Assembly: GCF_048066175.1 (NCBI RefSeq)
Contig: NZ_JBLTXA010000010.1
Coordinates: 124,001-188,000, forward strand
Length of the DNA stretch: 64,000 bases
Reading direction: 5' to 3'
Origin: Niveispirillum fermenti
GTDB taxonomy: Bacteria; Pseudomonadota; Alphaproteobacteria; Azospirillales; Azospirillaceae
Positions 8,772 through 17,526 of the stretch are shown piece by piece (position 1 is the stretch's first letter; every line of letters starts with the position of its first letter). Under the pieces are notes generated by a model. That model ran no database searches, was not told the DNA's origin, and was given only the letters and a program-made list of their open reading frames with translations. Made by a program: the position numbers and the translations under genes.

Positions 8772-8825
8772 ATCGCCGGTCTGTGAGTTTCAAACGGTTT
8801 CGACAAGTTACACTTCTTGTCCTTG

Positions 8826-8903
8826 AATGTCGCCGTCACCCCGACGAAAGCCGGGGTCAAGAATGGCGGGCGCTCTGTCCTTCCAACGGGACCCCGGCCA
8901 TCG
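8826..8903. repeat. REP-like palindromic repeat
   Basis: Contains GTCACCCCGACGAAAGCCGG and, after about 40 bp, GGACCCCGGCCATCGTCATG, an imperfect inverted repeat. Sequences of the form CACCCCGNCGAAAGCCGGGG are common dispersed intergenic repeats in alphaproteobacteria. The rest of the 622-bp gap 8446-9067 holds the hairpin elements above and no gene. Confidence 0.5.
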
Positions 8904-9067
8904 TCATGGGTGGCGGAATGGAAGCAGTCTTGTGCAGAGTAAGCTGAAAGGTCCCACACCAGCGCCGTGGGCGAGGGCGTCCGGTTTTGACCGGTCTGCA
9001 TGGCGGTAAATCCGGCCCCGGACCCCAGGCAATCCTCATAGAACCCTATACAATCAGGAGCAGTCCA

Positions 9068-9562
9068 ATGACCAAGCAGCCTAAGGACCTGAACGACTTG
9101 TTCTATGAAACGCTGAAGGATATCTACTTTGCCGAGAAGCAGATCCTGCGCGCCCTGCCAAAGATGGCGCGCAAGGCCAACGCCGAGAAGCTCCGCCAGG
9201 CTTTCGAGCAGCACCGCACGGAGACCGAAGGCCAGATCGAACGGCTGGAGCAGGTGTTCGAAATGATCGGCAAGGCACCGCGCGGCAAGACCTGCGACGC
9301 CATCGTCGGCATCATCGACGAAAGCAAGGAGGTGATGGAGGATTTCGCCGACAGCGAAGCGCTGGACGCCGGAATCCTGTCCGCGGCGCAGGCGGTGGAG
9401 CATTACGAGATCAGCCGTTATGGCACGCTGATCGCCTGGGCGGGTCAGTTGGGCCTGACCGACGCTGCTTCCCTGCTGGAGGAAACACTGGCGGAGGAGA
9501 AGCGCACGGACTCCGCTCTGAGCAAGCTGGCTACGGCCCGCGTCAACGCCAAGGCGGCGTGA
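9068..9562 (+). CDS. YciE/YciF-type ferritin-like protein (DUF892), second copy
   Basis: A 164-residue DUF892 protein, closer to the YciF form than its neighbour at 7954. It starts LNDLFYETLKDIYFAEKQIL and carries the typical AVEHYEISRYGTLIAWAGQLG followed by LLEETLAEEKRTDSAL. It is predicted to be a cytoplasmic helical ferritin-like dimer. The ATG at 9068 is preceded by AGGAG (9056-9060). The upstream EcfG-like promoter suggests general-stress control. The two DUF892 paralogues are clearly diverged, so this is not a recent duplication. Confidence 0.92.
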   Translation: MTKQPKDLNDLFYETLKDIYFAEKQILRALPKMARKANAEKLRQAFEQHRTETEGQIERLEQVFEMIGKAPRGKTCDAIVGIIDESKEVMEDFADSEALDAGILSAAQAVEHYEISRYGTLIAWAGQLGLTDAASLLEETLAEEKRTDSALSKLATARVNAKAA

Positions 9563-9569
9563 TGCCCTG

Positions 9570-9616
9570 GCCGGGACCGTCGGGCTGGCCGATGTGCCGG
9601 GTTCGACGGTCCCGGC
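9570..9616 (+). terminator. Long hairpin after second DUF892 gene
   Basis: A perfect 13-bp GC-rich stem (GCCGGGACCGTCG at 9570-9582 with its complement at 9604-9616) with a 21-nt loop. It lacks a T run. Likely a transcript end or stabilising hairpin. Confidence 0.45.
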
Positions 9617-9701
9617 TTCCAGCCCGCCGTTGCTGGTGAAAAGGTGGGAAAATGGCGCATCGGCCTGCATTTTCTCCTGCCGCTTACCAGACGCACACAA
9701 T

Positions 9702-9781
9702 GTCACCAACCGCTTGGGTCACCAACCGCTTGGGTCACCAACCGCTTGGGCCGCCAACCGTCTGGGTCGCCAACCGTTTGG
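9702..9781. repeat. 16-bp tandem repeat, five copies
   Basis: Unit GTCACCAACCGCTTGG. Three near-perfect copies are followed by two diverged ones (GCCGCCAACCGTCTGG, GTCGCCAACCGTTTGG). Each unit contains a small palindrome, CCAA-CCGC-TTGG. The unit length is not a multiple of three, so it is not protein-coding. No spacers, so not a CRISPR. Confidence 0.8.
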
Positions 9782-9870
9782 CGGCGGGAGAGGAAAGGGG
9801 TGCCGTCCCGTGTCTCGGCCCCATCCCCCAGTCCCATTCCTGCAAAGCATGAAGGAACGGAGTGTAGATC

Positions 9871-10065
9871 ATGAGTGGAACCAATGCTGCCGACTGGGCC
9901 TATCTTGTCCTTCTTGTAGGGGCGCCCATCCTGTTCGCCATCGTCATGATTTATGTCTATACACGCCGTCGTACCAAGCGACCGCCCCCCATCGACTGGA
10001 ACAAGAGAGCGTCGGACACGGCTTCCGGCTTACCCTCCGGTGCCAAACGCGGCCCCCCGGACTGA
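9871..10065 (+). CDS. Small single-pass membrane protein, unknown
   Basis: A 64-residue protein with one clear membrane helix (about residues 10-30, YLVLLVGAPILFAIVMIYVY), then a basic stretch RRRTKRPP and a polar tail, suggesting N-out/C-in topology. A good ribosome binding site (AAGGAACGGAG) precedes the ATG at 9871. It follows the stress genes and the 16-bp repeats. I do not recognise a family. Its TGA stop begins the sequence TGATACC, also seen at the edge of the hairpin element at 51.8 kb. Confidence 0.6.
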   Translation: MSGTNAADWAYLVLLVGAPILFAIVMIYVYTRRRTKRPPPIDWNKRASDTASGLPSGAKRGPPD

Positions 10066-10130
10066 TACCAGTTCTTGGTCAGCACGCCTCGACGGGACAC
10101 GGGCATTGGGTATATCCGGCGGGCACGCGA

Positions 10131-11060
10131 TCAGACCAACGGCTCCCAGCGCAAGGCAGGGGCTGTTTCCACGACGATGCGGCGGATTGCACGCTCAAGA
10201 ATGTCGGTGGCGGCCGTCGGCACGCGGTCCAGCGGCCGGACCATGACAAGGGTGCGGTTCAGCACGGGCGGGTCCAGCGGGGCGGCGGTCAGTCGTCCGT
10301 CCGTCACCATGCCCTGCACGGCCGAATAGGGCAGCAGCGTATAGCCCTGGCCCGACCGCACCATCTCCAGCAGGGCCGGCAGGCTGTCCACATCGACCCG
10401 CACATTCAGTTCCAGCCCGTGATCGATGCGCAACTGGTCCAGCAGCAGGCGCAGCCGGTTTGGCCGCGCCGGCAGGATCATGGGCAGCGCCCCAAGATCG
10501 CCGGCGCTGACCGGTACGGGTGCCGTCAGCCGTCCGGCCGCCCCGACCACCAGGATCGGTTCGCGCAGCAACGGCGTGGTCACCAGCGGGCCGGGCGACC
10601 GGTCCTCGTACAGCACGGCCACGTCCAGCCGGCCCGACAGGACCCAGCCATGGATGGAGGCGCTGAACCCGTCCAGCAATTGCAGGCTGACCTTGGGGTG
10701 ATGTTCCAGGAACCAGGCCGACAGGCGTGGCAGCAGGGGCAGGGCCAGGGAACTGGACACGCCGAAGCTCAGGCTGCCGGCGGGTTCGGCCGACAGGGCC
10801 GTGACGGCATCGCGCGCGACCTGGGTTTCCCGCAGCAGCCGCCTCGCATGGTCGGCCAGCACCTGTCCGGCTGGCGTCGGCGTCACGCCCCATCCATGGC
10901 GCACCAGCAGATCCGTGCCCAGATCCAGTTCCAGCGCCCGCATCTGCCGCGAAAGCGCCGGTTGGGCCACGCGCAGGACGGCGGCGGCCTTCGACAGGCT
11001 TTGCAGTTCGATGATGCGCACGAAATAGGAAAGCTGCCGCAGGTTCACATGCCACCCCAT
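10131..11060 (-). CDS. LysR-family transcriptional regulator
   Basis: A 309-residue LysR-type regulator. The winged HTH covers residues 6-65 (LRQLSYFVRIIELQSLSKAA, then AQPALSRQMRALELDLGTDLLVR), followed by the substrate-binding domain with GSLSFGVSSSLALPLLPRL. It resembles the Nac/CynR branch. It lies on the same strand as, and downstream of, the esterase gene that starts at 12430; the 194-bp gap between them shows nothing notable. The effector and targets are unknown. An alternative start is the ATG or GTG just downstream. Confidence 0.93.
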   Translation of the reverse strand: MGWHVNLRQLSYFVRIIELQSLSKAAAVLRVAQPALSRQMRALELDLGTDLLVRHGWGVTPTPAGQVLADHARRLLRETQVARDAVTALSAEPAGSLSFGVSSSLALPLLPRLSAWFLEHHPKVSLQLLDGFSASIHGWVLSGRLDVAVLYEDRSPGPLVTTPLLREPILVVGAAGRLTAPVPVSAGDLGALPMILPARPNRLRLLLDQLRIDHGLELNVRVDVDSLPALLEMVRSGQGYTLLPYSAVQGMVTDGRLTAAPLDPPVLNRTLVMVRPLDRVPTAATDILERAIRRIVVETAPALRWEPLV

Positions 11061-11254
11061 GCCGTTCCGGTATCAGACCGGCCATACCCTATCCTGTGTG
11101 CATGGGGTGCGGGAGGGGCAAAGCGATGCGCCCACCCCTGCCGGCACGGATTTCAGTGTCTCGTCCTGGCGCACGACCGGACCTTGCAGCGGCGCCCCTT
11201 CTACGGTTGGCACGTCAAACAGTCAGTGCGATGCCGGCGCGTCCGGCCAGGGCA

Positions 11255-12430
11255 TCATTGCGGGATGGCGGGTGCCTCCCGGATCAGCCGGCCGAATTCC
11301 TGCGCCGTCTGCGATGCCGCCTTCCCGGCGGCCGGCGTGATCGCCGTCAATTGCAGAAAGCCGTGGGGCAGGGTGGGAAATTCCCGGTAAAGCACGCGGA
11401 CGCCCGCCTTTTCCAACCGTTGGGCATAGGCCCGGTTGCTGTCGCGCAGCGTGTCGAAGCCGGATGCCGCCAGCAGCGTCGGTGGCATCCGGCTGACATC
11501 GGCCGCCAGCAGCGGGGAGATTTCGGGCAAGGCCAGATCCCGGCCGGGGAACACCCGCGACAGCACATATTCGGTGAAGGCGTAATCCAGGCCGAACCCC
11601 TCCCCGAACAGCCGGAAAGAAGCGTAGGTCTCCACCATGGTTTCCACCGACCGGTTGTCGACGGCCGGATAATACAGCAACTGGCAGGCGGGGGCGGGCT
11701 TGCCGGATGCCTGACGCCGGGTCGTCACGGCCACGGACAGGTTACCCCCGGCGCTATCGCCGCCGACACAGATGCGGGACGGGTCGCTGTCCCAGGTCCC
11801 GGCATTGGCGCTGGCCCAGGCATAGGCGTCCTCCGCATCCTCCCATGCGGCGGGATAGGGGTGTTCAGGTGCGAGGCGGTAATCGACGGAAACGATGACG
11901 ACCTGCGCCTCATCCGCAAGCCGGCTGATGGCGCGATCCACGGCCCCGACATCACCGAAAAGCCAGCCACCGCCGTGGTAATAGACCAGCAGCGGCAGCG
12001 TCCCCCCGGCCTTGGGCCGATAGATGCGGACCGGTATCTGTCCGCCATGGCGTGCCGGCACCGCCGCATCCCGGACCCAGTCCATGGCGGGGCCGGGCAG
12101 GGTATGCTGCATCCAGCGCAGGTTGGCATCGTGGCGCATGGCGGCCAGCTCCTCCGCCGTGGCGCCGGGGTCGGCCGCCGGCTCATCGGTCTGTTCGGCT
12201 TCCGCTTCGGCGCCGTATTCCTGCTTGAACAGATACTGCACCCGGACATCCAGGGGCTCGCCGTCCCGTACCGCGCGCTTGCCGCCCACCTGATCCAGGA
12301 ACCAGGCGTCAGGTTTGCGGGCCAGTTCCGCAATTTCGGCTTCCCTGGCCTCCCCGGCCGCATGGACCGGTACGGCGATACCCGCATGGAGCAGGAAAAG
12401 AATGGCGGGGATGATCGATCGATGGCGCAT
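11255..12430 (-). CDS. Exported alpha/beta-hydrolase, HSL-type esterase
   Basis: A 391-residue hydrolase of the hormone-sensitive-lipase (family IV) type. It has a signal peptide (residues 1-24, ending PVHAAG), the oxyanion-hole motif YYHGGGWLFG, the nucleophile motif GDSAGGN, and the C-terminal FPTLPHGFLQL with the catalytic His. A poorly conserved insert of about 100 residues follows the signal peptide. Export suggests it acts in the periplasm or outside the cell on ester substrates. It is followed on the same strand by the LysR gene. Confidence 0.9.
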   Translation of the reverse strand: MRHRSIIPAILFLLHAGIAVPVHAAGEAREAEIAELARKPDAWFLDQVGGKRAVRDGEPLDVRVQYLFKQEYGAEAEAEQTDEPAADPGATAEELAAMRHDANLRWMQHTLPGPAMDWVRDAAVPARHGGQIPVRIYRPKAGGTLPLLVYYHGGGWLFGDVGAVDRAISRLADEAQVVIVSVDYRLAPEHPYPAAWEDAEDAYAWASANAGTWDSDPSRICVGGDSAGGNLSVAVTTRRQASGKPAPACQLLYYPAVDNRSVETMVETYASFRLFGEGFGLDYAFTEYVLSRVFPGRDLALPEISPLLAADVSRMPPTLLAASGFDTLRDSNRAYAQRLEKAGVRVLYREFPTLPHGFLQLTAITPAAGKAASQTAQEFGRLIREAPAIPQ

Positions 12431-12525
12431 GCAACCCTCCTGGTGTTTTTATTGAAGGGCCAGGGTACAGGTGGCGGGTTGTGGTGCCGCGCGTGGCATT
12501 GGGTAAGGTGCCGCCATGTCGGGTA

Positions 12526-12560
12526 ATACAAGGGCATGGACAATGCCCGTTGGTATCAGC
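12526..12560. repeat. Short hairpin ending in GGTATCA
   Basis: GGGCAT-GGACA-ATGCCC, flanked by TACAA and GTTGGTATCA. The GGTATCA end matches the end of the large hairpin elements, so it may be a minimal derivative, but it lacks their core. Confidence 0.35.
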
Positions 12561-12591
12561 GGCCGATCATGGCTGCGGATGACGGATCCGA

Positions 12592-15500
12592 TCAGGGATC
12601 GGCGGCCACCGCCGCCTGGTTGCGGCCGGCCGACTTCGCCTCGTAAAGGGCCGCGTCGGCGCGGTTGAACATCCGTGTCTGCGTCTCCCGTGCGGGGTCC
12701 GCCTGGGCCACACCAATGCTGATCGTGACGGACAGGGACAGGCCCTCCAGCCGGAAGGGTGCGCCGCCGACGGCCTCATGGATGCGATCGGCGGCGATGC
12801 GGGCGGCGGCGGCATCGGTGTGCGACATCAGCACGGCGAACTCCTCTCCGCCATACCGGGCCAGCAGGTCGGTTTCGCGCAGCGCGCCGGCAATACGCTG
12901 TGCCACCTCACGCAGGACCGTGTCGCCGACCAGATGGCCGAAATTGTCGTTGATCTCCTTGAAATGATCCAGGTCCAGCATCAGCACGCAGAAGGGCTGT
13001 TGATGGCGCAGGTTGGCACTCCATTCCTGGTCCAGCCTTTCCATGAAGGCGCGGCGGTTGTGGATGCCGGTCAGTGCGTCGCGGGTGGCCAGTTCGGCCA
13101 GCCGGTCATTGGCTTCGCGCAGGCTTTGCGTGCGTTCGGCGACCCGTGCCTCCAGCATGCTCTTGGCTTCACTCAGCTTCGCGATGCGGCTGCGTTCCAG
13201 CAGCATGACCATGCCGGCCCCCGCCGACAGCAGCACGATCAGGCTGAGGAACCGGATCCAGCTCCGCTCGTGCCAGACATGGGGGACGATGACGGTGACG
13301 ACACGCTCGGACACGATGGCCGTATCCGCGTCCAGCGCCCGCAGATACAGCCGGTAGCTGCCGGGCGGCAGGTTGGTGTAGGAGGCGACCCGCCGGCCGA
13401 TCCCCGCCTGTACCCAATCCATGTCGAAACCTTCCAGCCTGTAGGCATAATGCACCTGGCTGGCATTGGCATAGTCCAGCAGGCTGAATGCCACCTCCAG
13501 CCGCCGGTTGTCGGCCGGCACCCGGATGGCGCGGGTGCGGCCGGGCAGGTTCAGGGCGCTGGCGTTCACAGCCCGGTTGCCGGCCGTCACCGCAGTCACG
13601 GCCAGCGCATCCAGGAAGCGGGGCGGCTGGATCAGCGAGGGCTGGACAAGGGTCAGGCCGTTCGTGCCGCCGAAGACCAGCCCCCCATCGCTGATCGTGG
13701 TCACCGACCCGGGCAGATAGGAGAAAACATTGCCGATAGAAGCGGGGTTGACGCGCGTCACGCTGAAATCGACCGTGTCGATGGCGGCCAGACCGTTGTC
13801 GGTGCCGGCCCAGATGCGTCCGTCACCGCCCAGGGCCAGGCTGGCGATGGTATTGCTCGGCAATCCATGCGCCTTGGAGACCGTCTGGAATCGCTGGACG
13901 GTCTGGGTGGGGCCGTCCAGCATGACCGCCACGCCGCCGCCCACGGTTCCCACCCACAGCCGGCCGCGACTGTCATGCACCAATGCGCTGACGAAATCGT
14001 GGGGCAGCCCGTCGGTGCGGCCGGGCACGCGGTGGATACGCCTGAACTTGCCGTCCCTGGTCATCAGGTTCAGGCCATTGGCCGTGCCAACCCACAAGGC
14101 GCCGTCGCGCTCGGGCAGGATGGCCCAGACCTCGTTGTTGGACAGGCTTTGCGGATCGGCCGGGTCGGTCGTGTAGAGCCGTCCACCGCCACCGGCCAGC
14201 GGTTGCCGCGCCAGACCGTAATAGGTGCCGATCCAGAGATCGTCCCCCGTGGATGCCAGGGTCGTCACGTCGCGATTGACCGGGCCCGGCAGCGGCATGC
14301 CCGTGATGCTGTCGGCCCCGTCGGCCGGAGCCAGCCGGTAAAGGCCGGCCGCACCGATCCACAGGTCCCCGCTGCCATTGCCGACAAGGCCATAGATGGG
14401 GGTACTTGCCGGCAATCCGCCGCTTTCGGACCGACCAAAGGGCGTGATGCGACCGTTGGACAGGTCCAGCCTGTCCAGCCCGCCATCGTCCTGCCCGATC
14501 CACAGGCCGTTGCGGGCATCCGCCCACAGGCTCCAGACGTCGCGGCCGGAAAAGCCGCGCGACCGGCCCGTCGCGATGCTGGCGATGCCCGACGGCACGG
14601 CGTTGTGGCGGGCCACCCCCATGTTGGTGGCGACCCAGACGACGTCGCCACGATCCTTCATGATGGCGCGGGTGAAATTCCCCTTCAGCGCCCGCGGGAC
14701 ATTGGGATCGGCGCGTATCAGGCTGAGCCGGTCCAGGCCGGTATCATATTCGGCCACACCGCCGCCGAACAGCGAGATCCAAAGCACGCCGGGCCGCTCT
14801 TCCACGATGCCGCGCACGGTGTGGCGACCCAGGCCCGTGTCGGGTCCCGTCAGGCGCGGGTGCGACTGTGCCGCATCGCCTCCGGCCGGCACGGTGACGA
14901 TGCCGCCGCCATTGGTGCCGATCCATACCTGGCCGGTCGTGTCCTGGTAGAAGCTCCAGACCCCGGTTTCCAGGGCATGGGCAGCGGGCTCGTCCTCCCC
15001 CTTCAGCACCTGCCAGTGCCGGCTGCCGGCCGCGCGCCGCGCCATGCCCTTTTCCGTGCCGGCCCACAATGTGCCGCCCCTGTCCCGGAAAACGGCGAAC
15101 ACATAGCCCGGGGGGAAGCCATCCTGTCCCGCCCGGACCCGCTCTGCCACCGTGATGTCGGCCCGCACGCGGTCCAGTCCGGCGATGGTCGCCACCCATA
15201 CCCCACCGGCCCCGTCCGATGCCAGGCCATAGACCTGCACATGGCCAAGCCCGTCGGGCCCGGCGCCCAGTGTCGTGAACCGGTCCGTCCGCGGATCGTA
15301 GAAGGCGACACCGGCGGTATGGGTGCCCAGCCACATACCGCCGCCGGGCGCCGGCTGCAGGGCCCGCACGAAGCCGTTGGGCAGCGTGCCGGGATCGGCA
15401 GGGTCATGGTCGAAGGTGCGCAGACTGTACCCGTCGAAGCGATTCAGGCCGCCCAGCGTGCCGATCCAGATGAACCCCGTCTCATCCTGGGCCAGGGCCA

Positions 15501-15714
15501 TGACGGTGTTGTTGGACAGGCCGTCGGTTGTGGACAGGTTGTCGAACCCCACTTCCGCCCGGTCCATCAGCACCATGGACGGGTTCGCGGCCAGGGTCGC
15601 CGGGCCGGCAAGCAAGAAGGCGACAAGAAATGTCAGGATGGCTATCAGCCGAAGGAAAGGAGACGGCCCGTTGCCGTCCAAAACGCTTCCCTTGTCCTGG
15701 CCCCACCAAGGCAC
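12592..15714 (-). CDS. Membrane sensor diguanylate cyclase with periplasmic propeller
   Basis: A 1040-residue signalling protein. An N-terminal membrane or signal segment (about residues 22-42) is followed by a large region of propeller repeats (GFIWIGTLGGLNRFDG, GGMWLGTHTAGVAFYDP, LWVGTANGLNLM and others). Next are a Y_Y_Y-type domain (LPPGSYRLYLRALD), a membrane helix (about 807-827), a coiled coil (SMLEARVAERTQSLREANDR) and a GGDEF domain with an intact active site, RYGGEEFAVLM. An RxxD inhibitory site (RETD) lies five residues before it. It should make cyclic di-GMP in response to a periplasmic, perhaps glycan-like, signal. It has no EAL domain. Confidence 0.95.
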   Translation of the reverse strand: MPWWGQDKGSVLDGNGPSPFLRLIAILTFLVAFLLAGPATLAANPSMVLMDRAEVGFDNLSTTDGLSNNTVMALAQDETGFIWIGTLGGLNRFDGYSLRTFDHDPADPGTLPNGFVRALQPAPGGGMWLGTHTAGVAFYDPRTDRFTTLGAGPDGLGHVQVYGLASDGAGGVWVATIAGLDRVRADITVAERVRAGQDGFPPGYVFAVFRDRGGTLWAGTEKGMARRAAGSRHWQVLKGEDEPAAHALETGVWSFYQDTTGQVWIGTNGGGIVTVPAGGDAAQSHPRLTGPDTGLGRHTVRGIVEERPGVLWISLFGGGVAEYDTGLDRLSLIRADPNVPRALKGNFTRAIMKDRGDVVWVATNMGVARHNAVPSGIASIATGRSRGFSGRDVWSLWADARNGLWIGQDDGGLDRLDLSNGRITPFGRSESGGLPASTPIYGLVGNGSGDLWIGAAGLYRLAPADGADSITGMPLPGPVNRDVTTLASTGDDLWIGTYYGLARQPLAGGGGRLYTTDPADPQSLSNNEVWAILPERDGALWVGTANGLNLMTRDGKFRRIHRVPGRTDGLPHDFVSALVHDSRGRLWVGTVGGGVAVMLDGPTQTVQRFQTVSKAHGLPSNTIASLALGGDGRIWAGTDNGLAAIDTVDFSVTRVNPASIGNVFSYLPGSVTTISDGGLVFGGTNGLTLVQPSLIQPPRFLDALAVTAVTAGNRAVNASALNLPGRTRAIRVPADNRRLEVAFSLLDYANASQVHYAYRLEGFDMDWVQAGIGRRVASYTNLPPGSYRLYLRALDADTAIVSERVVTVIVPHVWHERSWIRFLSLIVLLSAGAGMVMLLERSRIAKLSEAKSMLEARVAERTQSLREANDRLAELATRDALTGIHNRRAFMERLDQEWSANLRHQQPFCVLMLDLDHFKEINDNFGHLVGDTVLREVAQRIAGALRETDLLARYGGEEFAVLMSHTDAAAARIAADRIHEAVGGAPFRLEGLSLSVTISIGVAQADPARETQTRMFNRADAALYEAKSAGRNQAAVAADP

Positions 15715-15993
15715 GTCTGCATACCCCGCGCTTCATGCTGTCCGACCATCCTATCTCAACTTTCTGCATAAATAACAAGGACAGGTTGGATTGCTGATGC
15801 GCCATATCGACGGTTGCATTTCAAAACATGAAGACGCGCGACGAAGGGGGAAAGAAAAGCAACAGCGGGTTGTGGGTCGTTAACATTGAAAAGCTTGATC
15901 CATGTCATGGCCGGCACTTGGTGCGTTGCTATCATGGTTCGGTCGGGAAATGGAAAGCAGGCGCGATATCAAGCACCTGACGAAGGGACCGGA

Positions 15994-17526
15994 ATGCTTG
16001 GGTTGAAAAGGATCGCAATAGGCACCAGCCGGGAGAATGTCGCCTTCCTCTCGCGGGCCTGCACGCCATACCGCGCCGCGGCGTTCGAGGGGCAGGAGAA
16101 GGTGGAGGTGGTGGCCGGGGGGCGGCGGCTGGTGGCCGCACTCAACCTTGTGGATGATCCCGCCATCCTGCCCCCGGACTGTCTGGGCCTGTCGCAGGAG
16201 GCGTTCTCCCGTTTCGGCCTGCCGGAGGGGACGATCGTCCGCCTGGACCATCCGCATCCGCCGCGCAGCCGTGACGCGCTGCAGGCGAAGATCGAGGGGC
16301 GGGAACTGGATGGTGATGGCTATCGCGCCATCATCGACGACATCGCCCATCATCGCTATGGCAAGGTGGAGGTGGCGGCCTTCCTGGTGGGCTGCGGTGC
16401 CTTCATGACCACGGCGGAGACGCTGGCCCTGACCCGTGCCATGGCCGATGTGGGGGAGAGGCTGGAATGGCCAGGCGCGCCGCTGGTGGTGGACAAGCAC
16501 TGCATCGGTGGTATTCCGGGCAACCGCACCTCCATGATCGTGGTGCCCATCGTGGCTGCCCATGGCCTGCCCATGCCCAAGACCTCGTCGCGGGCCATCA
16601 CCTCGCCGGCCGGCACGGCCGACACGATGGAGGTGCTGGCCAATGTGGAGGTGGGCCTGGACCATATGCGGGAGATCGTGGCCGCGGTGAAGGGATGCCT
16701 GGTCTGGGGCGGGCACGTGAAGCTGTCGCCCGCCGACGATGTGCTGATCGCCGTGGAACGGCCGTTGAACATCGATACACGCGAACAGATGGTCGCCTCC
16801 ATCCTGTCCAAGAAGAAGGCAGCCGGTTCCACGCATCTGGTCATCGACATGCCCGTGGGTCCCAGCGCCAAGCTGCGCAGCGCTGCCGACGCGGCAAGGC
16901 TGCGCAAGCTGTTCGAACATGTGGGGGATGCCATCGGGCTTAACCTGCGCGTGACCCTGTCGGACGGGTCGCAGCCCGTGGGCCGCGGGATCGGTCCCGT
17001 GCTGGAGGCGCGCGACGTCATGGCCGTGCTGGAAAACAGCCCCACGGCCCCGGAAGACCTGCGCGAACGGTCCCTGTCACTGGCCGGGCGCATCCTGGAA
17101 TTCGATCCGGCGCTGCGCGGCGGGGCCGGGATGGCGCGGGCGCGCGACCTGCTGGAAAGCGGCGCCGCGATGAAGGCCATGCGCCGGATCATGGAATTGC
17201 AGGGGCCGCCGCCGCGCATCGCCACGCTGGGGGCGCTCCAGCGGGAGGTGGTGGCCGATCATGATGGCCGCGTCGCAACCATCGACTGCTACCGGCTGGC
17301 CCGCATCGCCCGGCTGGCCGGTGCCCCCTTTGACCCCGGTGCCGGCATCGACCTTCTGAAGAAGGTGGGCGACCCTGTCCAGGCCGGTGAACCGCTTTAC
17401 CGCATCCATGCCGAGCGGGAGGTGGAATTCCGCTTTGCCTGCGGGCTGGCGGCGGAGGCGTCGGGCTATCACGTCAACGGCAATAACGGCAACGGTTCCG
17501 CCAGCGCCCTGGGAGACATCCATTGA
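15994..17526 (+). CDS. Thymidine/AMP phosphorylase family enzyme (long form)
   Basis: A 510-residue enzyme of the pyrimidine/AMP phosphorylase superfamily. It has the long form shared by archaeal AMP phosphorylases and a group of proteobacterial proteins, with an extra N-terminal domain. The phosphorylase signature is seen as VVDKHCIGGIPGNRTSMIV followed by KTSSRAITSPAGTADTMEVL. It splits nucleosides or nucleoside monophosphates with phosphate. The ATG at 15994, with AAGGGACCGGA upstream, is preferred over an in-frame start at 15886 because the extra residues look non-conserved. It overlaps the beta-CASP gene (TTGA), so the two are coupled. Confidence 0.9.
   Translation: MLGLKRIAIGTSRENVAFLSRACTPYRAAAFEGQEKVEVVAGGRRLVAALNLVDDPAILPPDCLGLSQEAFSRFGLPEGTIVRLDHPHPPRSRDALQAKIEGRELDGDGYRAIIDDIAHHRYGKVEVAAFLVGCGAFMTTAETLALTRAMADVGERLEWPGAPLVVDKHCIGGIPGNRTSMIVVPIVAAHGLPMPKTSSRAITSPAGTADTMEVLANVEVGLDHMREIVAAVKGCLVWGGHVKLSPADDVLIAVERPLNIDTREQMVASILSKKKAAGSTHLVIDMPVGPSAKLRSAADAARLRKLFEHVGDAIGLNLRVTLSDGSQPVGRGIGPVLEARDVMAVLENSPTAPEDLRERSLSLAGRILEFDPALRGGAGMARARDLLESGAAMKAMRRIMELQGPPPRIATLGALQREVVADHDGRVATIDCYRLARIARLAGAPFDPGAGIDLLKKVGDPVQAGEPLYRIHAEREVEFRFACGLAAEASGYHVNGNNGNGSASALGDIH

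Noticed and set aside
8780..8800. TTTCAAACGGTTTCGA as a third LacI-type operator
   Set aside because: Imperfect palindrome with a shifted centre, far from the LacI gene and next to unrelated stress genes.
9702..9781. Possible CRISPR-like repeats
   Set aside because: Units are directly adjacent with no spacers and only 16 bp long, and no cas gene is nearby.
10063..10130. Possible further copy of the hairpin element starting TGATACC
   Set aside because: Only the terminal heptamer and a short weak hairpin are shared; the conserved GACT, TCGT and GAAT loops are missing.
12778..15771. 997-codon open frame antisense to the GGDEF sensor gene
   Set aside because: A GC-rich shadow frame. The protein is low in hydrophobic structure, matches no family and lies opposite a clearly conserved gene.
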